The notes under the pieces: generated by a model | Databases searched by the model: none | What the model saw: the letters and a program-made list of their open reading frames with translations, nothing else | What the model was told of the DNA's origin: nothing | Position numbers and translations under genes: made by a program | Source: Micrococcales bacterium UBA4448 | Lineage (GTDB): Bacteria; Actinomycetota; Actinomycetes; Actinomycetales; Microbacteriaceae | Direction: 5' to 3' | NCBI GenBank assembly: GCA_002390305.1 | Contig: DGPE01000040.1 | Location: 1 to 9,076, forward strand | Length of the DNA: 9,076 nucleotides | Part shown: one piece after another, positions 1 through 6,875 of the stretch | Numbering within the stretch: position 1 is the first letter of the stretch | Layout: every line of letters starts with the position of its first letter

Positions 1-858
1 GAGCGTACTCGTGAGGGTAACGACCTAATCGAGGAAATGGATGAAGCCGGAGTTTTGGAAAAGACCGCCCTGGTCTTTGGCCAGATGGATGAGCCACCTG
101 GGACCCGTTTGCGTGTGGCTTTGTCAGCTTTGACAATGGCGGAGTACTTCCGTGACGTGCAGGGCCAGGATGTGCTGTTGTTCATTGACAACATCTTCCG
201 TTTTACTCAGGCCGGCGCTGAGGTTTCAACACTTCTAGGCCGTATGCCATCAGCCGTTGGTTACCAGCCAAACCTTGCAGATGAGATGGGGCTTCTACAG
301 GAGCGCATCACTTCGACCAAGGGTCACTCGATCACTTCACTGCAGGCCATTTACGTTCCCGCTGATGACTACACCGACCCGGCCCCGGCAACTACCTTCG
401 CTCACCTGGACGCAACCACAGAGCTAAGCCGTGAAATTGCTTCTCGTGGTCTGTATCCAGCTGTGGACCCGTTGACCTCTACCTCTCGTATTTTGAGCGC
501 TGCCTACCTGGGTGAAGAACACTACAACACGGCAATCAGGGTCAAGGCAATCCTTCAGAAGAACAAGGAACTTCAAGAGATCATCGCAATTTTGGGTGTT
601 GAGGAGCTTTCTGAGGAAGACAAGATCACAGTTTCAAGGGCTCGACGTATGGAGCAGTTCTTGAGCCAGAATACCTTCATGGCCACCAAGTTCACCGGCG
701 TGCCGGGCTCTACTGTTCCACTGAAGGACACAATCGAAGGCTTCACAATGATTGCTGATGGCGACCTGGACCATGTCCCAGAGCAGGCCTTCTACAACTG
801 CGGTGGCATTGACGATGTGATGAAGGCATACGAGCGCATCAAGAAGGACATTGGCTAG
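1..858 (+). CDS. atpD: F1 ATP synthase subunit beta, 3' part (5' end outside window)
   Basis: Catalytic beta subunit of the membrane-bound F1Fo ATP synthase, which makes ATP at the alpha/beta interfaces of the F1 head. The frame is open from the first base (begins ERTREGNDL, a conserved beta stretch), so the Met at base 37 is internal and the gene starts upstream. The 285 codons seen are the C-terminal part of a protein usually of about 470-490 aa; the P-loop is therefore off the window. Visible landmarks are the Walker B strand LLFIDNIFRF, the PSAVGYQPNLADEMG segment, the VPADDYTDPAP catalytic loop region, and EELSEED, the DELSEED-type lever that contacts gamma and epsilon. The stop overlaps the GTG start of atpC by one base. 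Identification is certain at family level. Sequence style (MDEPPGTRLRVALSALTMAEYFRD) is actinobacterial. Confidence 0.98.
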   Translation, partial: ERTREGNDLIEEMDEAGVLEKTALVFGQMDEPPGTRLRVALSALTMAEYFRDVQGQDVLLFIDNIFRFTQAGAEVSTLLGRMPSAVGYQPNLADEMGLLQERITSTKGHSITSLQAIYVPADDYTDPAPATTFAHLDATTELSREIASRGLYPAVDPLTSTSRILSAAYLGEEHYNTAIRVKAILQKNKELQEIIAILGVEELSEEDKITVSRARRMEQFLSQNTFMATKFTGVPGSTVPLKDTIEGFTMIADGDLDHVPEQAFYNCGGIDDVMKAYERIKKDIG

Positions 859-1127
859 TGTCAAACCTTATTCAGGTAAACCTTGTCGCCGCGGACCGCG
901 AAATTTGGTCCGGTGAGGCGTCAATGGTTATTGCCAAAACCTCTGAGGGCGAGATTGGATTGCTAGCGGGCCATGAGCCAATGCTTGCTATCTTGATTCC
1001 CGGCTCAATCAGGGTGACTACGGCCGATGGTGAAAAGGTTGTAGCCGAGACTGAAGCCGGTGGATTCTTGTCGATGGAGCATGACACCTTGACCCTTGTG
1101 GTCAGGGATGCCCACCTAGTCAGCTAA
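858..1127 (+). CDS. atpC: F1 ATP synthase subunit epsilon, short form
   Basis: Epsilon subunit of the F1 central stalk, involved in coupling and, in long forms, in inhibiting ATP hydrolysis. It starts with GTG at 858-860, sharing one base with the atpD stop, so translation is probably coupled. The 89-aa product shows only the N-terminal beta-sandwich domain: DREIWSGEASMV, then SEGEIGLLAGHEPMLA (the conserved GEIGILxGHxP region), then IRVTTADGEK. The two-helix C-terminal domain found in roughly 120-140 aa epsilon proteins is absent. The stop codon is intact and the next gene begins at once, so this looks like a natural short form and not a truncation. Short epsilons are known in some actinobacteria. 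Confidence 0.95.
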   Translation: MSNLIQVNLVAADREIWSGEASMVIAKTSEGEIGLLAGHEPMLAILIPGSIRVTTADGEKVVAETEAGGFLSMEHDTLTLVVRDAHLVS

Positions 1128-1865
1128 TTGCTAGTTTTACTGCCGCCGTCGGAGACTAAGCGTCCTGGCGGCGTTGGTGTATCCGTAGATAGAGCTGCCA
1201 TCATTTGGGCGTCGCTAGATCCGGCAAGGCAAGTGGTTATCGATAGCCTGCTGAAACTTTGTGCCGATCCGGATCTGGCCGCAAAAAGACTAAAGCTTGG
1301 CAAGAAAAGCATCGGGGATATAGCGGCAAACCTTGAAATAATGACATCTGGCACCATGCCAGCCCTTCGCCGCTATACCGGCACCCTCTACGATGCACTT
1401 GGCTTCGAAACGCTCTCGGAGCAGGCCATCAAAAGAGCTAGCGACCAGCTGTTTATTCAATCCGCACTTTTTGGATTAGTGCCGGCGATGGAGCAAATTC
1501 CCTATTACCGGCTTTCCGCGGGAACCTCACTACCTGGGGTTGTACTGGCTGAGATTTGGAAAGAGGCTCACGCGGCAGTTTGGCCAAGACTTGAAGGAGA
1601 AGTGCTGGACATGCGCTCGAAGGCCTACGTGGCCATTAACCCGGTTTCAGAGACCAAAACAACCTATTTCGTTGAGGTTCTTGAGGCAGGAAGCGGCAGA
1701 GCACTGAATCACTTCAACAAGAAAGCCAAAGGCGCATTTGCAAGATCAATTCTAGAAAATGGCATGGAACAAATTGGAGACGCAGAAGCAGTTGCAGCTA
1801 AGGCTGGACTTGCGGTGAGGCTTGATGGCAAGAGGCTAGAGCTTTTGGTGCCTACGGGTTTCTAG
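1128..1865 (+). CDS. yaaA: YaaA family protein (DUF328, peroxide stress / iron control)
   Basis: A 245-aa YaaA/DUF328 protein. In E. coli YaaA limits free iron and so Fenton damage during peroxide stress, and the fold binds DNA; the role here is inferred from family. Family motifs in order: LLPPSETK (residues 4-11), YTGTLYDAL (83-91), LFGLVPAMEQIPYYRLSAG (114-132), LDMRSKAYVAI (160-170) and FNKKAKGAFAR (196-206). The start is TTG at 1128, directly after the atpC stop with no intervening base and no visible Shine-Dalgarno. It is favoured because the protein then begins MLVLLPPSETK, as in relatives, and it implies re-initiation from atpC. The stop TAG (1863-1865) lies inside a CTAG shared with the opposite-strand gene. 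Length is close to the usual 250 or so aa. Confidence 0.9.
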   Translation: MLVLLPPSETKRPGGVGVSVDRAAIIWASLDPARQVVIDSLLKLCADPDLAAKRLKLGKKSIGDIAANLEIMTSGTMPALRRYTGTLYDALGFETLSEQAIKRASDQLFIQSALFGLVPAMEQIPYYRLSAGTSLPGVVLAEIWKEAHAAVWPRLEGEVLDMRSKAYVAINPVSETKTTYFVEVLEAGSGRALNHFNKKAKGAFARSILENGMEQIGDAEAVAAKAGLAVRLDGKRLELLVPTGF

Positions 1866-3229
1866 TCAACCATTAGAGGCGGCTCGTCGATTTCTCGAAT
1901 ACCGTCCATGGGCATGATTTGAATTGGCTCGGGTAGCTCAATAACTCCATCTTCTAGAGAAATGATTGAGTCAAACCAGCCCTGATCGTTGTAGAGGATG
2001 TAGCCGGGAACTAGCCAGTAGTTTCCCTGAGAGTCCCAAACCGTGAGCATCATAGTGTCTGAGCTTGTGACCGTGAGCTGAACAATTTCGGGCTCATAAT
2101 TCTCGGAAGGGTCCTGATCAGCAGGCATTGAGGTGTCCGCCGCTGTGCCATCTTCAGAGATTGGTTCCGGTTCGCTGACGGTGGGTTGCTCCTCGGAACT
2201 GGCTATGCCCTCTGAACGCGCCTCAACAACTCCTGAGTCATCGAGAGTTCTGTAAAAGCTATCCGGTGGGCCTCCAAACCAGCGACCATCGGAAATCCTT
2301 GCTACCGCATTAAGCGCGGAGATCGTATCGAATTGACCGCGATCAACTAGCTCAAAGCTGTGTGAAGAAAAATAAGATAACTCACCATTCATACCCCAGC
2401 TGAGGTATGTCCAGGCACCCGTGTCAATTCCGTTTGAAAGGTAAGGAAGCGACACGTAGGCACCCCAGTCGTCTCGGTAAACCTCAAAGCTGCTGGGCTC
2501 AAACTCTTGCCCGGTCAATCTCAGCAATTCAACTGTTGCAGCGCGCAACTGGTCAACGGTTGGGATAAGTTCTGGGGTTAGGGTCGGTTCACAGTAGGAC
2601 GCCTCTGCATTTGACTCATCCCGGGTGTCTTGATCGGTGCAAACATAATTAGCTTCCGACCAGCTCGAATAGCTCCAGCTTCCAGTGCCGGACCAGTAGG
2701 TATTCATGTTTGCATTTCCGTCGATAATCGAGTAACTGGGATATTGATCGTCTGACCACTCATCCCGCACAGGTTCGCCGCTAAGTCCAAAAACTTTGGC
2801 CATCGCACTAAGAAGGTCAATCGGATCCCCAATAAGCCTTCCCTGATAAACAGTTCCAGTTCCAGTTTGATTGCTCAGGTCCGGGCCGGCACTGTATTCA
2901 TAGATTGACCATCCGGGCCAATACATCATGTCATCTGCTACTCCAAGAGAGCTCTCGGAAGTTGCGCTCGTCTTTGAGCTACCGCTATTGGCATCAGCCA
3001 CTGTAAAAAGTGGAGCGGGGGCAAGGAATTGGGGGAGCACCAGAGAAAGAGCTAGAGCACTTGCCCCAGCTGCTCCGGCACCTGCCAGGAATCTTGCTTG
3101 CTTGAAGCCGAAGAGCGGCTTTGTCTTCCCAGTGGCTGCCCTGGCAACAACGGTTGCATTTAGGTCCGGCGCTGCGGAGGCTGGGTCAGCGGCCTGAAGT
3201 CTTTTTTGAAGTTCAGAGTTATCGTTCAT
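1862..3229 (-). CDS. ECF-sigma-linked single-pass membrane protein, unknown function
   Basis: I do not recognise a named family. From the ATG at 3227-3229 it is 455 aa; a TTG two codons upstream (3233-3235) would give 457, and neither has a clear Shine-Dalgarno. Numbering from the TTG: residues 1-47 are a short, basic, presumably cytoplasmic tail containing LQAADPAS; about 48-75 are a hydrophobic Ala/Leu/Gly helix; about 80-100 are a Ser/Thr-rich stalk. A domain rich in Trp, Tyr, Ser and Asp follows (100-335) with two cysteines, C199 and C215, that could form a disulfide. Next comes an acidic Ser/Glu/Pro linker (340-383), then a compact C-terminal segment (384-430) with VWDSQGNYWLVPGYILYNDQ. 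The gene sits 19 bp after an ECF sigma factor gene, so an anti-sigma or signal-receptor role is plausible. No HxxxCxxC zinc anti-sigma motif is present. Function is inferred from position only. Confidence 0.85.
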   Translation of the reverse strand: MNDNSELQKRLQAADPASAAPDLNATVVARAATGKTKPLFGFKQARFLAGAGAAGASALALSLVLPQFLAPAPLFTVADANSGSSKTSATSESSLGVADDMMYWPGWSIYEYSAGPDLSNQTGTGTVYQGRLIGDPIDLLSAMAKVFGLSGEPVRDEWSDDQYPSYSIIDGNANMNTYWSGTGSWSYSSWSEANYVCTDQDTRDESNAEASYCEPTLTPELIPTVDQLRAATVELLRLTGQEFEPSSFEVYRDDWGAYVSLPYLSNGIDTGAWTYLSWGMNGELSYFSSHSFELVDRGQFDTISALNAVARISDGRWFGGPPDSFYRTLDDSGVVEARSEGIASSEEQPTVSEPEPISEDGTAADTSMPADQDPSENYEPEIVQLTVTSSDTMMLTVWDSQGNYWLVPGYILYNDQGWFDSIISLEDGVIELPEPIQIMPMDGIREIDEPPLMVD

Positions 3230-3248
3230 AATCAATAGGCGTAGTCAG

Positions 3249-3737
3249 CTACGCTATATTTTCATTGGAAAGCAAAAGTTTTAGTTTTTGTTTCGCTCGG
3301 GTAAGTCTGATTGCCGCAGCATTCTCGCTCATCTCCAATACTTTCCCGAGGTCACTGTTACTCAGGCCTTCAAGGCTCCAGAGCGCTATTACCTCCCTCT
3401 CCTTGGCAGTGAGCTTGCTAAATGCTTCACCGAGTTCAACATCTGCAAGAGCTATCGACTCGGCTGATGGCGCCGCTGTCGGCTCAGCGAGGCGAGCAAG
3501 AATGGCGTTCCTTGCTGATTGCTTTCGGTGTCTATTGGAAACTAGGTATCTAGCGGACTTATACAGCCACGGCAGTTCGAGCCCTTCAGGAATCCGATCC
3601 CTTTTTGACCAGGCAAGTTCAAAAAGGTCACCGGCAATATCTTCAACCTCGTCAAAGGGGAGACGTCTGGCCAGATAGGCATTGACCTTTGGCAGGTAAC
3701 TGCGATATAGGCTGTTGAATTCTTCCGGCGACATCAT
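3249..3737 (-). CDS. ECF-type RNA polymerase sigma factor
   Basis: A 162-aa sigma-70-family protein of the extracytoplasmic-function type, which directs RNA polymerase to a small regulon. Region 2 spans about residues 7-73 (EEFNSLYRSYLPKVNAYL, then DIAGDLFELAW, then PWLYKSARYLVSNRHRK). A linker rich in Ala/Pro follows at about 83-98. Region 4 spans about 103-156 with the helix-turn-helix LTAKEREVIALWSLEGLSNS and LTRAKQKLK at the end. There is no region 1 or 3, as expected for ECF factors. The start has two adjacent ATG codons (3735-3737 and 3732-3734); GAGGAG lies 1 nt from the first and 4 nt from the second, so the second is the better-spaced start. The gene lies 40 bp after tag and 19 bp before the membrane-protein gene. 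The regulon is unknown. Confidence 0.92.
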   Translation of the reverse strand: MMSPEEFNSLYRSYLPKVNAYLARRLPFDEVEDIAGDLFELAWSKRDRIPEGLELPWLYKSARYLVSNRHRKQSARNAILARLAEPTAAPSAESIALADVELGEAFSKLTAKEREVIALWSLEGLSNSDLGKVLEMSENAAAIRLTRAKQKLKLLLSNENIA

Positions 3738-3777
3738 GCTCCTCTACCTAGATAATGTAGCGAAGAGACAGTAATTT

Positions 3778-4338
3778 TCAGGCCGCTAGAAAGCAATTAG
3801 GGGAGTGGCTTTTCACAATGCCGGTTGATTGCATTAGTGCATACATGGTGGTTGACCCAACGAATTTGAACCCCAGTCTCTTTAGCTCTTTACTAAGGGC
3901 ATCTGATTCGATACTGGTTGTGGCTTTGCTTGCGTCAATTCCTGGAACTCGGGCCTTAACCTCATAGGACCAAAAAAGATTTGTCAGGTCGATGTCTTGG
4001 TTCAGGATGACTTGAGCATTTGAAATTGCCGCCTGAATTTTGCCTCGGTGTCTAATGATGCCGGCATTTTGCATCAGAGACCCAATCTTTTCCTCATCAA
4101 AGGCAGCAACTTTGTTCAGTTCGAAATTTTCAAATGCTCTTCTGAATTCTTCCCGCTTTTTCAGAATTGTCAGCCAGCTCAGGCCTGCCTGGAAACCCTC
4201 GAGGGAAATCTTCTCAAACAGGTTGCGTTGTCCGGTGAGCTTCCGACCCCACTCGTTATCGTGGTAGTCGATGTAGATCTGGTCGTTTGTGACCCAGCTG
4301 CAGCGCTTTCGGTCAGACGAGATGATGTGCCGGTTCAT
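3778..4338 (-). CDS. tag: DNA-3-methyladenine glycosylase I
   Basis: Removes 3-methyladenine from alkylated DNA to start base-excision repair. It is 186 aa, matching the E. coli enzyme (187 aa) closely. The start chosen is the ATG at 4336-4338: longer upstream codons in this frame lie inside ogt and add no conserved sequence, and this ATG forms an ATGA overlap with the ogt stop. Motifs: RCSWVTND with C13, YHDNEWG with H26, EGFQAGLSWLTILKKRE with E47 at the catalytic-acid position (E38 in E. coli), AGIIRHRGKIQA, DALSKELKRLGFKFVGSTT, and a C-terminal HxxxC (H178, C182). C13, H26, H178 and C182 correspond to the four zinc ligands of E. coli Tag. It appears complete and functional, and is probably translationally coupled to ogt. 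Confidence 0.95.
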   Translation of the reverse strand: MNRHIISSDRKRCSWVTNDQIYIDYHDNEWGRKLTGQRNLFEKISLEGFQAGLSWLTILKKREEFRRAFENFELNKVAAFDEEKIGSLMQNAGIIRHRGKIQAAISNAQVILNQDIDLTNLFWSYEVKARVPGIDASKATTSIESDALSKELKRLGFKFVGSTTMYALMQSTGIVKSHSPNCFLAA

Positions 4339-4832
4339 TCTTTGTAGTCGATTTGTTCGAAGTTCAACAGCCAACGCTTGGTGGCGATACCCTCGCCGCC
4401 GGAATAGCCTGTGATCTTCCGTTGAGAGCCGAGAACCCGATGGCACCCGATTAGAAGTGGTACCGGATTTGCGCCCACCGCGCCCCCAACTGCCCTGACC
4501 GCCTTCGGGTTGTCAATAGCTGAGGCAATGTCGGCATAGGTCTTTTGCTCGCCAAATTTGAGCTTAGAAATCTGGTCCCAGACATGCTGTTGAAACTGAG
4601 TTCCTTGAATATCCAGCGGAACCCGAAATGATTTATTACTCCCGGCAAAATACTCTGATAGCTGGTCGGCAGCATCAAGAGCGAACTTATGCGCCTTGGC
4701 TGAGGATGAAAATTCCACTCTGGAAATAGTGCCCACCAGAATCTGCAGTTCGGCAACTCCTTTATCGGTGGTGCCGATGGCGATTTTCCCTATCGGTGAA
4801 TTCATCACCTTGAGTGCGAGTAGTTCTGTCAT
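4335..4832 (-). CDS. ogt: Methylated-DNA--protein-cysteine S-methyltransferase (MGMT/Ogt)
   Basis: Suicide repair protein that moves alkyl groups from O6-alkylguanine (and O4-alkylthymine) to its own cysteine. It is 165 aa from the ATG at 4830-4832; a TTG two codons earlier (4836-4838) is possible but no better supported. Residues 1-75 form the variable N-terminal domain. Residues 77-160 are the conserved DNA-binding/active-site domain: GTQFQQHVWDQI, the YADIA helix (Y99), AVRAVGGAVGANP with the arginine finger R113 and N122, and the acceptor C130 in LLIGCHRVLGS. The usual proline before the cysteine is glycine here. It lacks an Ada-type N-terminal regulatory domain. The gene is 68 bp after the aminotransferase stop and overlaps tag by 4 bp, so the pair looks like one transcription and translation unit. 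Confidence 0.93.
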   Translation of the reverse strand: MTELLALKVMNSPIGKIAIGTTDKGVAELQILVGTISRVEFSSSAKAHKFALDAADQLSEYFAGSNKSFRVPLDIQGTQFQQHVWDQISKLKFGEQKTYADIASAIDNPKAVRAVGGAVGANPVPLLIGCHRVLGSQRKITGYSGGEGIATKRWLLNFEQIDYKE

Positions 4833-4900
4833 ACCCAACAGTATTGCAAACCCGTGGCAGTCTTTATGGACCCGATATTTTGCTTGTGGAAAACCAAGTG

Positions 4901-6388
4901 CTAGATACGCTTACCCGCTTCAGTCAGCACTTTCCTCAAGATTTGTTCAATGTCATCGAATTCAGCCGGGCCCATAGTAAGCGGCGGCGCGATCTGGACA
5001 ACCGGGTCGCCGCGGTCATCGGCACGGCAATAGAGCCCCGCTTCGTAAATGGCGCCGTTCAAGAAACCTCTCAAAAGCTTCTCTGATTCTGCCCTTGTAA
5101 ATGTTTCTTTGGTCTTTTTGTCTTTAACTAGTTCAATGGCAAAGAAGTAGCCATCGCCTCTCACGTCCCCAACTATTGGCAGGTCCATAAGTTTTTCGAG
5201 GGTTTTTCTCAAAATCGGTGAATTAGTGCGGACATTGTCCACAACTTTCTCGTTTTCATAAATTTCCAGGTTTGCCAGCGCCACAGCGCAGGCAACCGGG
5301 TGAGCGGCAAAGGTATAGCCGTGGGCGAAGGTCGCGGTCCCCTCTTTGAATGGTTCGAAGTATTTGTCTTTCACAAATAGCGCTCCGAGCGGAGCAGCAC
5401 CTGAGGTGATCGCCTTGGCTGTGACCATCATGTCGGGGTTGATTTCGTAGCGCTGAGAGCCAAACATCTCACCGGACCTGCCATAACCGGTGATCGTCTC
5501 GTCGGCAACCAGAATCACATCGTACTTATCGCAGATCTCTCGAATCCTTTTGAAGTAGCTCTTGGGAGCAGTGAAGCAACCGCCAGCGTTTTGGATTGGT
5601 TCCACAAAAAACGCGGCAACCGTGTCTGGTCCTTCAAACAGAATCACTTCTTCTAAGCGGTTGGCTGCCCAGAGTGCGAACTCATCCTCGGTCTTGAATT
5701 CGGACCCAGCTCGATACCAGTTATTGCTCGGGATTCTGAAGGTGGATGGCACAAGCGGCTCAAACATTTGCTTAAAAGCTGCGATTCCTGTTATTGAAAG
5801 TGCTCCGTGGCTCGTGCCATGGTAGGCGGTCTGCCTCGAGATGACCTTGGTTTTCATTGGCTTACCGGTCATCTTGAAATACTGCTTTGCAATTTTCCAG
5901 GCCGACTCAACGCCGTCGCCGCCGCCGGTGGTGAAAAAGATTCTATCTAGTCCTTTAGGTGCTATCGAGACAAGCTTTTCGGCAAGCTCAACCGCTCTTG
6001 GGTGGGCATATGACCAAAGCGGCATGAAATCTAGTTCCATGGTTTGTTTCGCAGCTGCATCCGCTAGTTCCTGACGACCGTGACCAATGTTTGAGGTAAA
6101 AAGACCCGAAAGCCCATCGATCACTCGCTTGCCTTTTGAGTCGATGAGATGGTGACCTTCGCCTCTTGAGATGATGACCATGTCGTTCTGGTTGTAACTG
6201 CTGTGCCGAGTGAAGTGCATCCAAAGATGCTTCTTTGCACTTGCCTGCAAGTCCTGCTCTTGAATGGTTTCGCCAGCCTTTAGCGCCGCCACAATCGGGT
6301 AATCGGCATGCGTATGCTTACTCGCGAGCTTGCGAGCGGTCAACAGTCGCTTGATGGCACCTGGCTTTTTACTGTCTTGAATTGCCAT
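4901..6388 (-). CDS. Class III PLP aminotransferase, probable putrescine (diamine) aminotransferase
   Basis: A 495-aa pyridoxal-phosphate enzyme of the omega-aminotransferase group, predicted to move the terminal amino group of putrescine or a related diamine to a keto acid, giving 4-aminobutanal. Visible motifs: HLIDSKGKRVIDGLSGLF (early strand region), GGGDGVESA (PLP phosphate loop, 155-163), YHG (189-191, stacks on PLP), FVEPIQNAGG (261-270), VADETITGYGR with D296 (pyridine nitrogen contact), and AKAITSG with K325 as the Schiff-base lysine. The overall pattern resembles putrescine-pyruvate enzymes such as SpuC more than GABA aminotransferases. The start chosen is the ATG at 6386-6388, 13 nt after the lrp stop with GGAA upstream; a TTG at 6434-6436 overlapping lrp would add 16 non-conserved residues. 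Substrate is inferred from the neighbouring aldehyde dehydrogenase and PotD-like genes. Confidence 0.9.
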   Translation of the reverse strand: MAIQDSKKPGAIKRLLTARKLASKHTHADYPIVAALKAGETIQEQDLQASAKKHLWMHFTRHSSYNQNDMVIISRGEGHHLIDSKGKRVIDGLSGLFTSNIGHGRQELADAAAKQTMELDFMPLWSYAHPRAVELAEKLVSIAPKGLDRIFFTTGGGDGVESAWKIAKQYFKMTGKPMKTKVISRQTAYHGTSHGALSITGIAAFKQMFEPLVPSTFRIPSNNWYRAGSEFKTEDEFALWAANRLEEVILFEGPDTVAAFFVEPIQNAGGCFTAPKSYFKRIREICDKYDVILVADETITGYGRSGEMFGSQRYEINPDMMVTAKAITSGAAPLGALFVKDKYFEPFKEGTATFAHGYTFAAHPVACAVALANLEIYENEKVVDNVRTNSPILRKTLEKLMDLPIVGDVRGDGYFFAIELVKDKKTKETFTRAESEKLLRGFLNGAIYEAGLYCRADDRGDPVVQIAPPLTMGPAEFDDIEQILRKVLTEAGKRI

Positions 6389-6401
6389 TACGTTCCAGCT
6401 T

Positions 6402-6875
6402 TCATCTGGTTCCCCAGTTGTAGTGTTGTTTCTCAAGTTTTAGGTAGACAAAAGATTCGGCGGAAATTACCCCGGGAAGGGCTCTGATCTCTGAGTTTAT
6501 AAGCTTTAGGAGGTGATCATCGTCTTCGCAAACAGCTTCGACCATTACATCAAAGCTGCCGGCCGTGAGCACCACATAATCAACAGAAGAAATCTTTGCG
6601 AGTTCTCTGGCAACCATTCCTGAGTCCCCAGAGCATTTGATGCCAATCATGGCTTGTCTCGAAAAACCAAGGACCAAGGGGTCTGTCACGGCAACAATTT
6701 GCAGCACTTTACTTTCGGTTAGTTTCTGCACTCGCTGCCGTACCGCTGCTTCTGAAAGGCCAACTACTTTGCCTATTTCGGCATAGGATTTTCTACCGTC
6801 ATGCTGGAGTTCCTCGACTATCAGCTTTGATATTTCATCGAGGTGTGACTTTCGGGTCCGAAGCGTCTTGGACAT
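6402..6875 (-). CDS. Lrp/AsnC family transcriptional regulator
   Basis: A 157-aa regulator of the feast/famine (Lrp/AsnC) family. These proteins bind DNA as dimers or larger oligomers and respond to amino acids or related amines. The N-terminal winged helix includes the helix-turn-helix at about residues 29-50 (KSYAEIGKVVGLSEAAVRQR). The C-terminal RAM/AsnC ligand domain covers about 72-146, with the typical LTAGSFDVMVEAV turn (G106, D109). The gene lies 13 bp upstream of the aminotransferase and is divergent from the aldehyde dehydrogenase, so it is likely a local, autoregulating controller of the diamine genes. The start is ATG at 6873-6875 with no Shine-Dalgarno; an extended -10 element is placed so that transcription would begin at the start codon. 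The ligand cannot be told from sequence. Confidence 0.93.
   Translation of the reverse strand: MSKTLRTRKSHLDEISKLIVEELQHDGRKSYAEIGKVVGLSEAAVRQRVQKLTESKVLQIVAVTDPLVLGFSRQAMIGIKCSGDSGMVARELAKISSVDYVVLTAGSFDVMVEAVCEDDDHLLKLINSEIRALPGVISAESFVYLKLEKQHYNWGTR

Noticed and set aside
2928..3197. 89-codon + strand frame antisense to the membrane-protein gene
   Set aside because: Composition is that of a mirror of the Ala-rich membrane segment; no ribosome site or recognisable domain.
3738..3777. Possible promoter for the ECF sigma factor in the gap after tag
   Set aside because: AT-rich words such as TACATT are present on the - strand, but no -35/-10 pair with normal spacing or ECF-type AAC/CGT pair could be made out.
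4339..4446. Upstream extension of tag to a 222-aa protein
   Set aside because: The extra 36 codons lie inside ogt in another frame and give a basic, non-conserved sequence. The ATG at 4338 matches the family N-terminus and forms an ATGA overlap.
6389..6436. Longer aminotransferase start at TTG 6436, overlapping the regulator gene
   Set aside because: The added 16 residues are non-conserved and encoded within the lrp coding end. The ATG at 6388 has better spacing and a GGAA upstream.
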